From Shewanella algicola (GTDB lineage: Bacteria > Pseudomonadota > Gammaproteobacteria > Enterobacterales > Shewanellaceae), in contig NZ_BMQI01000004.1 of NCBI RefSeq assembly GCF_014648035.1, forward strand, positions 1-64,000: 64,000 nt of DNA. Direction: 5' to 3'. Below the pieces are notes generated by a model. That model made no database searches. It had not been told where the DNA came from and worked only from the letters and a program-made list of their open reading frames with translations. Shown here in pieces: positions 1-8,085 of the stretch. Made by a program: the position numbers and the translations under genes. How positions within the stretch are numbered: position 1 is the first letter of the stretch; every line of letters starts with the position of its first letter.

Positions 1-30
1 AACCCAGAGAACAAAAAAGAAGCAGCTTAA
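1..30 (+). CDS. 3' end of an unidentified gene (partial)
   Basis: Frame 1 reads nine sense codons (NPENKKEAA) and then TAA at 28-30. A short Lys/Glu/Ala-rich tail is typical of a protein C-terminus, but nine residues cannot identify the family. Frame 2 also stays open until about position 114, so the assignment of the true end is uncertain. Confidence 0.3.
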   Translation, partial: NPENKKEAA

Positions 31-576
31 CAGCTTAGGCGACAACTACCTTGAAAAACGCCGCTCCTTGTCAGTGCATTTAATCATCCATGTTTTATTT
101 ATCTCTATTTAGCATACATTTTCTTATGTGATGGATTCGTCATTTCAACCTAACCGTTGAAAGGGCGTGACTTGTTAAGAAATTGATATGATACTCTTGC
201 CTATGAGGACTCAACGCTATTAAAGAGTATTGTTGGATTAGCTGTGTATTCATTTAGTGGGGTCAGAGTAAACTTTTATAAAATCAGTTCAAACTTGTCT
301 CTCAAACGTATCTCAGCCCAAAAACGAGTTAACCATGGCTTTCAAATGCTTAAATTCTACTCTGAACTTGAGGCCGTTGAAGAAAATGACGTGAGGTGGC
401 CATGGACGGCCAGCTAGCTTTGGAGGGGAAGGGACGCCCCATCTGAAGCGTTAGCATTTTCGAATTAGGCCGAAGAACCTCAGACGAAGTTAAAAGCTCG
501 ATAATTTTCCGTCGCAATTTTTTCGCTGCCGTTGTTTGGTTAAAAAGCGAAAATGTTGCCGGAACGCTGAGGGTTT

Positions 577-607
577 GCAAAGGGGTACAAGCGCTTTACC
601 CCTTTGC
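577..607. repeat. Perfect 11-bp inverted repeat
   Basis: GCAAAGGGGTA at 577-587 is exactly complementary to TACCCCTTTGC at 597-607, with a 9-base loop. There is no T-run, so it is not a standard terminator. It lies in the hairpin-rich left-edge block. Confidence 0.7.
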
Positions 608-665
608 TCTGGTGTGGGCGAAGCACCACGACGTTAGTGGCGGCGGGACTTGAACTGGCGTCCAT

Positions 666-704
666 AAAAAATCCCCGTTGATATTACTATCAGCGGGGAT
701 TTTT
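666..704. terminator. Terminator hairpin downstream of yjdM
   Basis: A 15-bp stem (AAATCCCCG-TTGATA paired with TATCAGCGGGGATTT, one G-T wobble) and a 4-base loop are flanked by A-runs on the left and T-runs on the right, so it could work in both directions. It lies 55 bp past the stop of the minus-strand yjdM gene. Confidence 0.65.
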
Positions 705-758
705 ATACATCAGGCTTTAGCTCACTCGTGGGTAACCTAAAGCGACTGAGTCAATCAA

Positions 759-1103
759 TTAACTTTGTTTTTTAACAAACTTTGATTTCAACATCATTTG
801 GCCGTTGCCATCAACTTTACAATCGATGTCGTGGTCGCCGTCAACAAAACGGTTGATCACGGCTTTTGTGCCAACTTTCAGCACAAGTGATGAACCTTTA
901 ACTTTAAGATCTTTGATTAAAGTCACTTTGTCGCCTTCTGCCAATAGGTTACCCACGGCATCTTTTAAAATGATGGCGTCTGGATCAACCACTTCTTCAT
1001 TTGGGTTCCACTCATTTGCGCATTCTGGGCAAATTAATAATGTACCGTCTGAATAAGCGTAAGGAGATTCACACTTTGGGCATGGCGGGATGACATCACT
1101 CAT
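759..1103 (-). CDS. yjdM: YjdM/PhnA family zinc-ribbon protein
   Basis: This 114-residue protein matches the YjdM (formerly PhnA) family in length and layout. Residues 8-28 hold a zinc ribbon with two Cys pairs, C8-x2-C11 and C25-x2-C28, followed by the beta-rich PhnA C-terminal domain with the segment [11 protein letters not shown]. The older name 'alkylphosphonate utilization protein' comes from position near phn genes in E. coli; no phn genes are seen here, so a role in phosphonate use is not supported by context. It appears to be a single-gene unit. Family assignment is secure; function is not established. Confidence 0.9.
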   Translation of the reverse strand: MSDVIPPCPKCESPYAYSDGTLLICPECANEWNPNEEVVDPDAIILKDAVGNLLAEGDKVTLIKDLKVKGSSLVLKVGTKAVINRFVDGDHDIDCKVDGNGQMMLKSKFVKKQS

Positions 1104-1302
1104 AAATTCACTCTCTGTATTTTAGCTTATATCGAACAAGATAAAGGCACTAAGGCATTGTTCAAAAAGCGTTATCGATTGGCATGAGATAGCCACTAAA
1201 ACCACCTCACCTTAAATTGTAATCGCATTATAATGCTATTATCACAAATTGACTAGCCTAAGCCGTTAGGCTCAGCTCACACTCCACCGTAAAAACGATA
1301 GA

Positions 1303-1494
1303 TTAGCTTTTAACTTGCGGGTTCGGTCGGCTTTGATTGTCACCAAAACTGACATCGTGTTTTTCAAGGTATTCACGAATAAGCTGACGGGTAACTTGTG
1401 ATGGAGTGAGATCTTGTGCCGCACACAATTGCTCAAATGCCTGCTTTTTTAGCGGGTCCATTAGTACAGTAAAACGGGCAGTTTTGTTTTCCAC
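1303..1494 (-). CDS. Small ribbon-helix-helix (CopG/Arc-like) protein
   Basis: The 63-residue product begins with a probable DNA-binding beta strand (ARFTVLMD, residues 6-13), then two predicted helices (PLKKQAFEQLCAA and TPSQVTRQLIREYLEKH) with the loop between them, which is the ribbon-helix-helix fold used by small dimeric repressors. The C-terminal 14 residues look disordered. No toxin gene of suitable size lies next to it, so it is probably a free-standing regulator rather than an antitoxin. The target is unknown. It is short but has a convincing fold pattern and lies between two separate minus-strand genes. Confidence 0.7.
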   Translation of the reverse strand: MENKTARFTVLMDPLKKQAFEQLCAAQDLTPSQVTRQLIREYLEKHDVSFGDNQSRPNPQVKS

Positions 1495-1640
1495 TGGTGA
1501 TGACCTTTAATTACAACATGATAATTTGATTATAATGCAGTGTTAAGTTAAAGGCCATATTTCACAGTGGATATTCAAGGGGACTCAGCATGCCGCGTAG
1601 CTGTACGAGTCACATTGCTAAGCACAATCATAGTGGTAGC

Positions 1641-2963
1641 TTAAACCATGTTAGCTAATTGTTGTTTAAGCTCAATAAAACTCGGTCTGGCGTTTAAATT
1701 AGGCTTTAAGCAATCTTGCACCAATTGGTGTAGCGCTTGCGCCTTGGTGCTGTGAGGGGGCTCAATCAGATTGAGCATGTCTTCAATCATGTACCCAAAC
1801 GCCCTCACCTCAATAGCTTGCATTAACACACGACGCTCGAAACTGAACTGGTTTAAGTTGGAGGCGGCGCCAAAGTCGCCAAATAACACATTGTCTTGCG
1901 GGTTTATCATGGTGTTGTGGGCATAAATATCGCCATGGCTAATTCCATTTTGATGTAAATGCGCCAAAATATCGGCCATTTGGGTCGCTATGTTAATAAT
2001 ACGAGACTCACTAAAGCGGGTGTTTGGCTCAAAAGTATCGCGGCTACAGGTTTGCAATGATGGCGGTAAGCCTAAATTGGCGTAACTTGGCGGGATCAGT
2101 TGCATCACTAAGCCTAATTGATCGGCCTGGTTAATTTGCGCCAGTACATTGATCAAATTAGGATGCTCCCCTGCGGTTAAGCAGCAATCAAGCTCGTCTG
2201 CAGGGTATCCGTCGCTGGTGATCATGCCTTTGAACAGTTTTATAGCGACCTCATCATCATAACTAAATGCAGCCGTTCCGTGCTGCAAAGCCATATGTGA
2301 TGCTTGATAAATTAATCCAGAAGCGCCCTGCCCGAGCAATTGACCTAACTGAAATTGCTGTAACGGTACTGTAGGGACTCGCGTGTTATCACAGTGCTCA
2401 ACATGACTAAAACGATTACCAGAAAAAGCCAACCAGGCCAATTTTGGTAGTTCAAATAACCATTGGGGTAACGCATCAAGTTGATTGGCAGACAACCTGA
2501 GTAAAGCCAATCGATGACAATTTGCCATACTGGCCGGCAATGAAGTTAAACGATTACCGGCTAATGCCAGTTTTTCAAGGCGATAACACTGGCCCAAACT
2601 GTGAGGCAATTGCTCTATCTGGTTGTCGGTTAAAATTAACCAGCGGGTTTGTTTTGGGATTGATGCGTCTGAAACCGTTCGAATTTGGTTGGCTTTAAAA
2701 CCAATCATTTCTAAATTGGGGCATTGGCCCAGTACATCAGGTAAATGTTCGAACAGGTTATTCGACAAAAACAGGATTTTTAATTGATGTAGATCGGCAA
2801 AGTTGTCAGGTAGCGACGACAATTGATTATCAGTTAAATCGAGCACTTCAAGCGTATCAGCTAACTCAAATAGTTTAGTTGGGAACTCACGCAACCCCTG
2901 GGCAATTTTGACCCGTTGAGCACCTTGTAATAAACCATCATTGAGTTGTTGTAATGTATGCAT
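1641..2963 (-). CDS. Leucine-rich-repeat protein with C-terminal Hanks-type kinase domain
   Basis: Residues 35-185 hold about six leucine-rich repeats of the LxxLxLxxNxLxxLP type (for example LEVLDLTDNQLSSLP at 38-52). From about residue 203 a protein kinase domain follows: glycine loop GQGASG (211-216), the ATP-binding lysine in VAIK (K242), catalytic loop HGDIYAHN (343-350) and DFG (363-365). All residues needed for catalysis are present, so it is probably an active Ser/Thr or Tyr kinase. There is no signal peptide or membrane segment, which suggests a cytoplasmic protein. The LRR part presumably binds a partner. Substrate unknown; adjacent genes give no clue. It lies downstream of the nemA terminator. 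Confidence 0.88.
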   Translation of the reverse strand: MHTLQQLNDGLLQGAQRVKIAQGLREFPTKLFELADTLEVLDLTDNQLSSLPDNFADLHQLKILFLSNNLFEHLPDVLGQCPNLEMIGFKANQIRTVSDASIPKQTRWLILTDNQIEQLPHSLGQCYRLEKLALAGNRLTSLPASMANCHRLALLRLSANQLDALPQWLFELPKLAWLAFSGNRFSHVEHCDNTRVPTVPLQQFQLGQLLGQGASGLIYQASHMALQHGTAAFSYDDEVAIKLFKGMITSDGYPADELDCCLTAGEHPNLINVLAQINQADQLGLVMQLIPPSYANLGLPPSLQTCSRDTFEPNTRFSESRIINIATQMADILAHLHQNGISHGDIYAHNTMINPQDNVLFGDFGAASNLNQFSFERRVLMQAIEVRAFGYMIEDMLNLIEPPHSTKAQALHQLVQDCLKPNLNARPSFIELKQQLANMV

Positions 2964-3030
2964 AACGCTTCTCTGTACCGAAAAATGTCGACATAGTAAT
3001 AGACTGCTCTCAGGGAGACAAATTTAAGGC

Positions 3031-3060
3031 AAAAAAAAGACCACAGCAAAGGCTGTGGCC
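3031..3060 (-). terminator. Terminator of nemA
   Basis: Read on the minus strand, a GC-rich stem (CCACAGCC with GGCTGTGG, short loop) is followed by eight T residues. It lies 135 bp beyond the nemA stop and would separate nemA from the LRR-kinase gene. Confidence 0.8.
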
Positions 3061-3194
3061 AAGACGGACGCTAAAAACACAAATTGGGGTTGATAATTTA
3101 GCGCCACTCATTGGCATTAGCATGACAACAAGTGGATTCCTACAAAAATACGCTTATATAATCCGTAAGGATTAGCCACGCAAACAACAAAAAC

Positions 3195-4238
3195 TTAAAT
3201 CAATTCAGTTAACATGGTGTCGGCATAAGCCACTAACTCATCATCGTCACGCACCTTTGCCACATAGTCTGGGTTAGCAATAAACGGGCGACCAATAGCT
3301 AATAAATCAAACTTATTCGCTTCAATTGCAGCACTGCCTGTTTCTGCGCTGTAACAGCCCACGCCCACTAATGTGCCAGTGTAAACGCTACGAAGGTAAG
3401 CCGAGATACTGCCACCTAGGTAATCAAACTCCATTGAGTCGTCAAAAATACCGCCGTGTAAAAACGCTAAATTGCGCTTAGCCACCTCAGGTAATAAATA
3501 ATCAAAAACTGCACGATCACGAGAGTCACCAGCCATATTAAAATAAGCACCTGGAGACAAACGTAATGCTGTGCGATCTGCGCCGATACGCGCAATAACA
3601 GCATCGACCACTTCTAACGCAAAGCGTGACATGTTTTCAGGAGTTTGGCCGTATTCATCTTCACGACGGTTATTGTCGTGATGTAAAAACTGGTCAATTA
3701 AATAGCCATTCGCGCCGTGAATTTCAACGCCGTCAAACCCTGCATCAATGGCATTGGCTGCCGCTTGTGCATAATCACTAACGAGTTGCTTAATGTCTTC
3801 TAACGTCGCAGCCTTTGGTGTTTGGTAAACCAATTCGCGCATTCTTGGCACTGTGCCTTCAACCGCTTGAGCAGAAGATGATAATACGTCACCGTCGCCA
3901 AAAAAGTGTGGGTGAGCCACGCGGCCAGTGTGCCATAGCTGGGCAAATATTTTACCGCCATTTTTGTGCACAGCGTCTGTTACGACACGCCAGCCATCAA
4001 TTTGTGCAGGGGTAAATAAACCTGGAGTATTTGGATAACCCTGGCCATCGGCGCGAATAATGGTCGCTTCACTGATAATTAACCCGGCTTCAGCACGACG
4101 CGCATAATAATCGGCAATCTGCTGCGTAGGGACCAAGTCATCATCTGCCATACAACGGGTTAATGGCGCCATTAGAATCTTGTTCGATAATGTTAGGGTG
4201 TCATTGAGTTTATATGGTGTAAATAAACTTGCCGTCAT
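3195..4238 (-). CDS. nemA: Old yellow enzyme family alkene reductase (NemA-like)
   Basis: The 347-residue protein is a flavin (FMN) dependent ene-reductase that uses NAD(P)H to reduce activated C=C bonds and nitro compounds. Seen in the sequence: the N-terminal FMN-binding APLTR motif (24-28), the substrate-binding H174/N177 pair in IHGANGYLIDQFL, and the C-terminal phosphate-binding segment AIGRPFIANPDYV. It is transcribed divergently from a TetR regulator across 145 bp containing near-identical palindromes, so the regulator very probably controls it, as NemR controls nemA in E. coli. The physiological substrate is likely a reactive electrophile. Confidence 0.92.
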   Translation of the reverse strand: MTASLFTPYKLNDTLTLSNKILMAPLTRCMADDDLVPTQQIADYYARRAEAGLIISEATIIRADGQGYPNTPGLFTPAQIDGWRVVTDAVHKNGGKIFAQLWHTGRVAHPHFFGDGDVLSSSAQAVEGTVPRMRELVYQTPKAATLEDIKQLVSDYAQAAANAIDAGFDGVEIHGANGYLIDQFLHHDNNRREDEYGQTPENMSRFALEVVDAVIARIGADRTALRLSPGAYFNMAGDSRDRAVFDYLLPEVAKRNLAFLHGGIFDDSMEFDYLGGSISAYLRSVYTGTLVGVGCYSAETGSAAIEANKFDLLAIGRPFIANPDYVAKVRDDDELVAYADTMLTELI

Positions 4239-4254
4239 GTGACGATCTCCTTAA

Positions 4255-4321
4255 TTGAATACACATTCAAGAATAATGATATTTGAATATACATTCAAGT
4301 ATTTTTTGAATAGTCGGTCAA
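4255..4321. promoter_or_regulatory. Triple inverted-repeat operator between nemA and tetR-type gene
   Basis: Two nearly identical 16-bp inverted repeats occur at 4255-4270 (TTGAATACACATTCAA) and 4283-4298 (TTGAATATACATTCAA), 28 bp apart. A third, weaker copy lies at 4306-4321 (TTGAATAGTCGGTCAA), 23 bp further on. Repeated palindromes with conserved half sites in the divergent control region are what a TetR-family dimer recognises; binding is inferred. Confidence 0.75.
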
Positions 4322-4383
4322 ATTTGGATAGACTCAGAAAATATGAGCTATTGCACTTTGTTATTAACTTTAAGTGGCAGAAT

Positions 4384-4968
4384 ATGAGACACGCTGAATT
4401 TGATAGAGAACGAGTATTACGTGCGGCAATGTGTACCTTTATGGTGAATGGGTACACGAAAACCAGCATGCAAGATCTCACTAAAGCAACAGGATTACAT
4501 CCTGGGTCGATTTACTGTGCCTTTGACAATAAAAAAGGTTTATTCATTGCCGCAATAGAACAATATCAACAAGATCGGACTGATCAATTTAAGCAACTGT
4601 TTGCCAATGACCACTCTACAGTAGATAACTTAAGTGATTATCTCGCGCAAATATTACAAGAGTGTTTAAGTGGTGATGCAACCAAAGCCTGTTTATTGAC
4701 TAAATCGTTAAGTGAAATGGGTGAGCAAGATGAGCAGATTAAACAAATCACTTGTCAATTTCTACAGTCATGGCATCAATCAATAGCGCAAGTATTTGAT
4801 ACTGCAAAAGCACAACAACTTATCCCGCAAAAGAGCGATAGCCAGTTTTTAGCTCAGTATTTAGTGATGGGGATTTACGGATTACGAACGGTAGCGAACA
4901 CCCAACCTGATGTAGAAGTATTACAACCCTTAGCAGACAAACTGTTAGCGGATTTAATCAGACAATAA
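4384..4968 (+). CDS. TetR family transcriptional regulator
   Basis: The 194-residue product has the TetR N-terminal helix-turn-helix (residues about 25-46, TKTSMQDLTKATGLHPGSIY) and a helical C-terminal ligand domain with the common pattern CLLTKSLSEMG. An open frame continues upstream to a TTG at 4255, but that extension would run through the operator palindromes and has no TetR similarity, so ATG 4384 is chosen. Divergence from nemA and the operator repeats suggest it represses nemA and itself and is released by a reactive compound. This is an inference from arrangement. Confidence 0.88.
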   Translation: MRHAEFDRERVLRAAMCTFMVNGYTKTSMQDLTKATGLHPGSIYCAFDNKKGLFIAAIEQYQQDRTDQFKQLFANDHSTVDNLSDYLAQILQECLSGDATKACLLTKSLSEMGEQDEQIKQITCQFLQSWHQSIAQVFDTAKAQQLIPQKSDSQFLAQYLVMGIYGLRTVANTQPDVEVLQPLADKLLADLIRQ

Positions 4969-4992
4969 AAAAGACACTTGCGTGTCTTTTTT
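4967..4992. terminator. Bidirectional terminator between tetR-type gene and 5014 gene
   Basis: AAAAAAGACAC and GTGTCTTTTTT form an 11-bp stem around a TTGC loop directly after the regulator's stop. A/T runs on both sides allow it to serve the convergent gene as well. Confidence 0.85.
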
Positions 4993-5013
4993 ATTATTAA
5001 TCATGTTGAGTGA

Positions 5014-5262
5014 TTAACCAACAGTGCGCTGCGAATAAACACGCTCACCTAACGAATTCAATATTGTGCACTCACCTTCGAGTACAGCAATAATTGACTT
5101 ACCTCGACGAAATGACTCAGGGATCATGACTCGCCCAGATTGACTGACTTGCAGATCAGTCAATACAGCGTTGTACATTTCAAGACCTGCAGGAGCATCG
5201 TAAAATAACACGGTGACTGTCGCATTTTGTACTTGAACTGCTTCAGCAGATTCGGATTTCAT
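5014..5262 (-). CDS. Small conserved protein, possibly TIGR02922-like
   Basis: The 82-residue product from ATG 5262 contains VTVLFYDAPAGLEMYNAV and RVMIPESFRRGKSIIAVLEG, which fits a small beta-rich protein family that I recall from Shewanella and Colwellia (TIGR02922). The open frame extends 26 codons further upstream, but that part is AT-rich and unlike the rest, and a GAGAG stretch precedes ATG 5262. No catalytic residues or membrane segments are seen. Function unknown; the family name is a recollection and needs checking. Confidence 0.65.
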   Translation of the reverse strand: MKSESAEAVQVQNATVTVLFYDAPAGLEMYNAVLTDLQVSQSGRVMIPESFRRGKSIIAVLEGECTILNSLGERVYSQRTVG

Positions 5263-5677
5263 AATAGGACTCTCATTTCCAGCATTATATGCTAAGTGTA
5301 GAAATGATATTGATAGTTGCAAATAATCAATACATTTCAAGGTAAAATAAGGAGCGATCCTCAGGTATCAAAGTTTGAGTATCTCTCACAGAGAAGTCCT
5401 TTCTCCTTTTATGTTGTTCTTGGTTATCATTGATAACACATCTGTAAATTGTATAATCGAATCCGTTCACTTGATACATAAACTTAACACATCAGATGTG
5501 TGAAGATGAGTATTTCTAGATTGCTCACACTCTTCGCGACGGCCTTAGTAATGTTAATTATCGTATTATCAAGCCTATATTATGCAAAATTTAGAACCTG
5601 TACCTAAACAGCACCCAATATTCCTGCTAGAATCGATGACAATTTTTAGCCTTAAACATTTATAAAACGAGATTAAG
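5263..5677. other. 415-bp intergenic region upstream of the YebC-family gene
   Basis: AT-rich DNA between two divergent genes, so it should contain both promoters. TTATCATTGATAA near 5424-5436 is a short palindrome. A 33-codon frame with one hydrophobic segment lies at 5506-5607 and is listed separately. Nothing else is recognised. Confidence 0.5.
5506..5607 (+). CDS. Possible 33-residue single-span membrane peptide
   Basis: ATG 5506 opens a 33-codon frame ending at TAA 5605-5607. It reads as a short basic start, an uninterrupted hydrophobic stretch (LLTLFATALVMLIIVLSSLYY) and a short basic tail. This looks like either a genuine small membrane protein or the N-terminal anchor of a receptor cut off by a stop codon. 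No strong ribosome binding site is visible, so it is only a candidate. Confidence 0.25.
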   Translation: MSISRLLTLFATALVMLIIVLSSLYYAKFRTCT

Positions 5678-6403
5678 ATGGGCAGAGCATATCAAAATAG
5701 AAAAGAGTCCATGGCGAAAACCGCTGGCCAAAAGACACGTATTTACTCACGTTACGGCAAAGAGATTTACATTTGCGCTAAAGGAGGGGTTGACCCCGAT
5801 GGCAACCTAGCATTGCGTAGCTTAATTGCCCGAGCGAAAAAAGATCAAGTACCAGCACACGTCATTGAACGAGCCATTGAAAAAGCACGCGGTGGTGGTG
5901 GTGAAGATTATGATACCGCCCGTTATGAAGGTTTTGGCCCTGGCGGCTGTATGGTGATTGTTGACTGTCTAACCGACAACGGTAATCGCACTTTTACTCA
6001 GGTTCGTCAGGCCTTCGTTAAAAACGACGCCAAATTAGGTAGCCCTGGTACTGTTGGCCATATGTTTGAACACCAGGCTGTATTTGTGTTTGAAGGCGAA
6101 GACGATGAAGCGATTCTTGAATTACTCATGATGGCTGATGTTGATGTTACCGACGTAGAGTTAGAAGATGGCATCATCAGTGTTTTTGCCCCTGTATCTG
6201 AGTTTAACAATGCCCGTACAGCCTTAACGGAAGCCTTCCCTGAAATTGACTTTAAGGTTGAAAACTTAGCATTTGTACCACAAACGATGACTGAGCTAAC
6301 TGGCGAAGATGTGGAAAGCTTTGAAAAATTCTTAGCCGCTCTTGATGATTGTGACGACGTACAAAACGTTTACCACAATGCAGAGTTTAGCGACGAAGAA
6401 TAA
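5678..6403 (+). CDS. YebC/TACO1 family protein (YeeN-like subtype)
   Basis: The 241-residue protein has the YebC/PmpR signature: the N-terminal [19 protein letters not shown], the middle RYEGFGPGG and the acidic C-terminal domain ending [10 protein letters not shown]. Known relatives are described as DNA-binding regulators (PmpR) and more recently as translation factors that help ribosomes through proline stretches. Shewanella usually has a second paralogue near ruvC; this one has the [11 protein letters not shown] start of the YeeN-like branch. It stands alone, ended by a strong hairpin shared with the convergent hpf gene. Confidence 0.88.
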   Translation: MGRAYQNRKESMAKTAGQKTRIYSRYGKEIYICAKGGVDPDGNLALRSLIARAKKDQVPAHVIERAIEKARGGGGEDYDTARYEGFGPGGCMVIVDCLTDNGNRTFTQVRQAFVKNDAKLGSPGTVGHMFEHQAVFVFEGEDDEAILELLMMADVDVTDVELEDGIISVFAPVSEFNNARTALTEAFPEIDFKVENLAFVPQTMTELTGEDVESFEKFLAALDDCDDVQNVYHNAEFSDEE

Positions 6404-6419
6404 CTATTATTTTTGAAAT

Positions 6420-6450
6420 AAAAAACGCAGCCCTTGAGCTGCGTTTTTTG
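6420..6450. terminator. Bidirectional terminator between YebC-family gene and hpf
   Basis: AAAAAACGCAGC and GCTGCGTTTTTT form a long stem around a short loop (CCTTGA). It lies between two convergent stops (6403 and 6467) and is suited to act in both directions. Confidence 0.9.
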
Positions 6451-6466
6451 TTAGTGAGCCAGTGGA

Positions 6467-6823
6467 TTAACGTAAGTCCATCTCTTGTACTTTCTCATAA
6501 GCAATTTCAGGCGCCGTGACGTCCGGCTTTTCATGTAAATCTGCTTTAAGTTGGCCTTTACGGTGTTTCAGTGCGGCATCTAATTTTTTAGCAGCGCTAG
6601 TAATGGCTGGATACATTACTGCGTTGTTACCTTTTGCAGCAATTCGAGTTCCTTCATAGTTGGTTCGAATTTCAACATCATATTCGCCATGCTCTTTAGC
6701 GATGATGATATCTAGCGAAATAAGCGTTGGGAAATGGCTAGCTATTTTTGCGAATTTTTCTTCTACGTGTTGTTTGACAGTATCAGTAACATCAACATGG
6801 TGACCAGAAAGATTTATTTTCAT
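6467..6823 (-). CDS. hpf: Ribosome hibernation promoting factor / RaiA family
   Basis: The 118-residue protein begins MKINLSGHHVDVTDTVKQHV and has the beta-alpha-beta-beta-beta-alpha pattern of the short HPF/YfiA family, with the conserved AVMYPAITSAAKKLDAAL helix near residues 69-86. Members bind the 30S decoding site and inactivate ribosomes in stationary phase or cold shock. The 25-residue C-terminal tail (HEKPDVTAPEIAYEKVQEMDLR) is longer than in E. coli HPF and resembles YfiA/RaiA, which blocks 100S dimers. Whether it acts as HPF or RaiA cannot be decided here. Confidence 0.88.
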   Translation of the reverse strand: MKINLSGHHVDVTDTVKQHVEEKFAKIASHFPTLISLDIIIAKEHGEYDVEIRTNYEGTRIAAKGNNAVMYPAITSAAKKLDAALKHRKGQLKADLHEKPDVTAPEIAYEKVQEMDLR

Positions 6824-7240
6824 AGATTGTCCTTAACAGAATTTTACTTGCCAAATATATCGCGTGGTTCTATTGCATGCTGACATAAATAACATCGTTG
6901 TACAAATGCATGCATACATAATTAGATATGGGGCATGTGGGCAATATCACAAGTGGTTAATTTGATCATGTGACGCGAGCATCAAGACCAATATGATTAA
7001 AACCAACTCGCATGGGCTATATCAAATAGACCTAACCCTTGCATTGATTAAACATCAGATTACTGTTTAAGTATAGACACATTTTTAGCCCCATTGGTTG
7101 CAACTTTTGTGTTGTTTATGCAAATGGTGATAAACCCATCAATTAACCGCTAAAAGCAGTTAATTTATAAGCAAATATAACAATTTTATTTTTTTAGGTT
7201 TAGCTAAATTAAGTCGAATTAATCATTAATAGGAACTACC
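6824..7240. other. 417-bp divergent intergenic region, hpf to dsbA-like gene
   Basis: AT-rich control DNA for two divergent genes. A small imperfect inverted repeat, TTAACCGCT-AAA-AGCAGTTAA, lies around 7142-7162. No open frame of interest or other element is recognised. Confidence 0.5.
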
Positions 7241-7891
7241 ATGGCAACAAAATCACTCCAAATTGACATCGTTTCAGACGTAATGTGCCCGTGGTGCATT
7301 GTCGGTTATCGCCGTCTTGAACAAGCTTTAAGCCAATTTGACGATCTTGATGTGACACTGCAATGGCACCCATTTGAACTTAATCCAGCGATGGGGCCAG
7401 AGGGTCAACATTTAGGTGAACACATTGCAGAAAAATACGGTTCAACACCGGAGCAGAGTGAACAAAACAGACAACGGCTCACTCAAATGGGGGCGGATTT
7501 AGGTTTTGAATTTAACTTTTCAGACTCATCACGTATCTATAACACCCTACTCGCCCACCAGCTGCTGTATTGGGCTGCTGAATCTGGTAAACAAACAGAG
7601 CTAAAACTGGCGTTGTTCACCAGTTACTTTACCGAGCAGAAGAACCCAGATGACATTGAAGTGCTAGTTGAAGCCGCCAACCGCGTAGGCTTAGATGCAA
7701 TTGAAGCACGAGCGCTATTGACCGACAAACGTTATGAAAAAGCGGTCAAAGAAGAAGAGCAATTATGGATTAGTCGCGGTATTCAAGCTGTGCCGGCCAT
7801 CGTGTTTAATCAGCAGTATCTAGTCTCTGGCGCACAAGAACCCGCTACAATTGCTGAGTTAATCACTAAGCTCACTACTGACGCGGCATAA
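7241..7891 (+). CDS. DsbA family oxidoreductase, FrnE-like
   Basis: The 216-residue protein has a thioredoxin fold with active-site CPWC (C16 to C19) right after the first strand, and the C-terminal cis-proline segment IQAVPAIVFNQQYLVSGAQ. This matches the cytoplasmic FrnE/2-hydroxychromene-isomerase branch of the DsbA superfamily, whose members act in thiol-disulfide exchange and oxidative-stress resistance. No signal peptide is present, so it should be cytoplasmic. An OsmC-type peroxidase gene follows on the same strand about 190 bp later, consistent with a shared stress role. The substrate is unknown. Confidence 0.9.
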   Translation: MATKSLQIDIVSDVMCPWCIVGYRRLEQALSQFDDLDVTLQWHPFELNPAMGPEGQHLGEHIAEKYGSTPEQSEQNRQRLTQMGADLGFEFNFSDSSRIYNTLLAHQLLYWAAESGKQTELKLALFTSYFTEQKNPDDIEVLVEAANRVGLDAIEARALLTDKRYEKAVKEEEQLWISRGIQAVPAIVFNQQYLVSGAQEPATIAELITKLTTDAA

Positions 7892-7904
7892 CTCAAATTA
7901 GCCT

Positions 7905-8051
7905 ATGCCTAATGACGAACAGCGGATTAAAAGTGTTTTTTTCGATCAGCATCAAAGACTTTCATTAGCACTTGGTGTTGAATCTAGCCTGATAAGTTAT
8001 CGTTTCACTCACCTTCGCTCTGATATTAAACGGTACATTGAGTCGTTATAA
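7905..8051 (+). CDS. Possible 48-residue small protein between dsbA-like and osmC-like genes
   Basis: ATG 7905 lies 13 bp after the DsbA-like stop, and the frame runs 48 codons to TAA at 8049-8051. The translation (start MPNDEQRIKSVFFDQHQRLS, end RSDIKRYIESL) is mixed polar and hydrophobic and looks helical, more protein-like than random AT-rich DNA. It would sit in an operon-like position. No homologue is recognised. Confidence 0.4.
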   Translation: MPNDEQRIKSVFFDQHQRLSLALGVESSLISYRFTHLRSDIKRYIESL

Positions 8052-8085
8052 ACAACCACTATTTTAGTGGCTTTGGGAGTACAGA

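Larger units (their letters stand above)
31..758. other. Left-edge non-coding block with several hairpins
   Basis: No convincing gene is visible here. The block contains a perfect 11-bp inverted repeat (577-587 with 597-607), a smaller TGGTG/CACCA hairpin around 611-629, and a strong terminator-like hairpin at 666-704. The string GGGGTCAGAGTAAAC near 260 resembles sequence I associate with REP-associated/IS200-like transposase elements in gammaproteobacteria; that link is from memory and unproven. A 76-codon minus-strand frame (350-580) has no recognisable domain and I treat it as chance. The block may be the debris of a mobile or repetitive element. Confidence 0.4.

Noticed and set aside
350..580. 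76-codon minus-strand frame at the left edge
   Set aside because: No domain, low-quality composition, and it lies in a hairpin-rich block; more likely chance coding in a repeated element.
1225..1541. Shared ATTATAATGC word upstream of yjdM and of the ribbon-helix-helix gene, as operator
   Set aside because: The word contains TATAAT and can be explained as -10 promoter sequence; two short copies are not enough for an operator claim.
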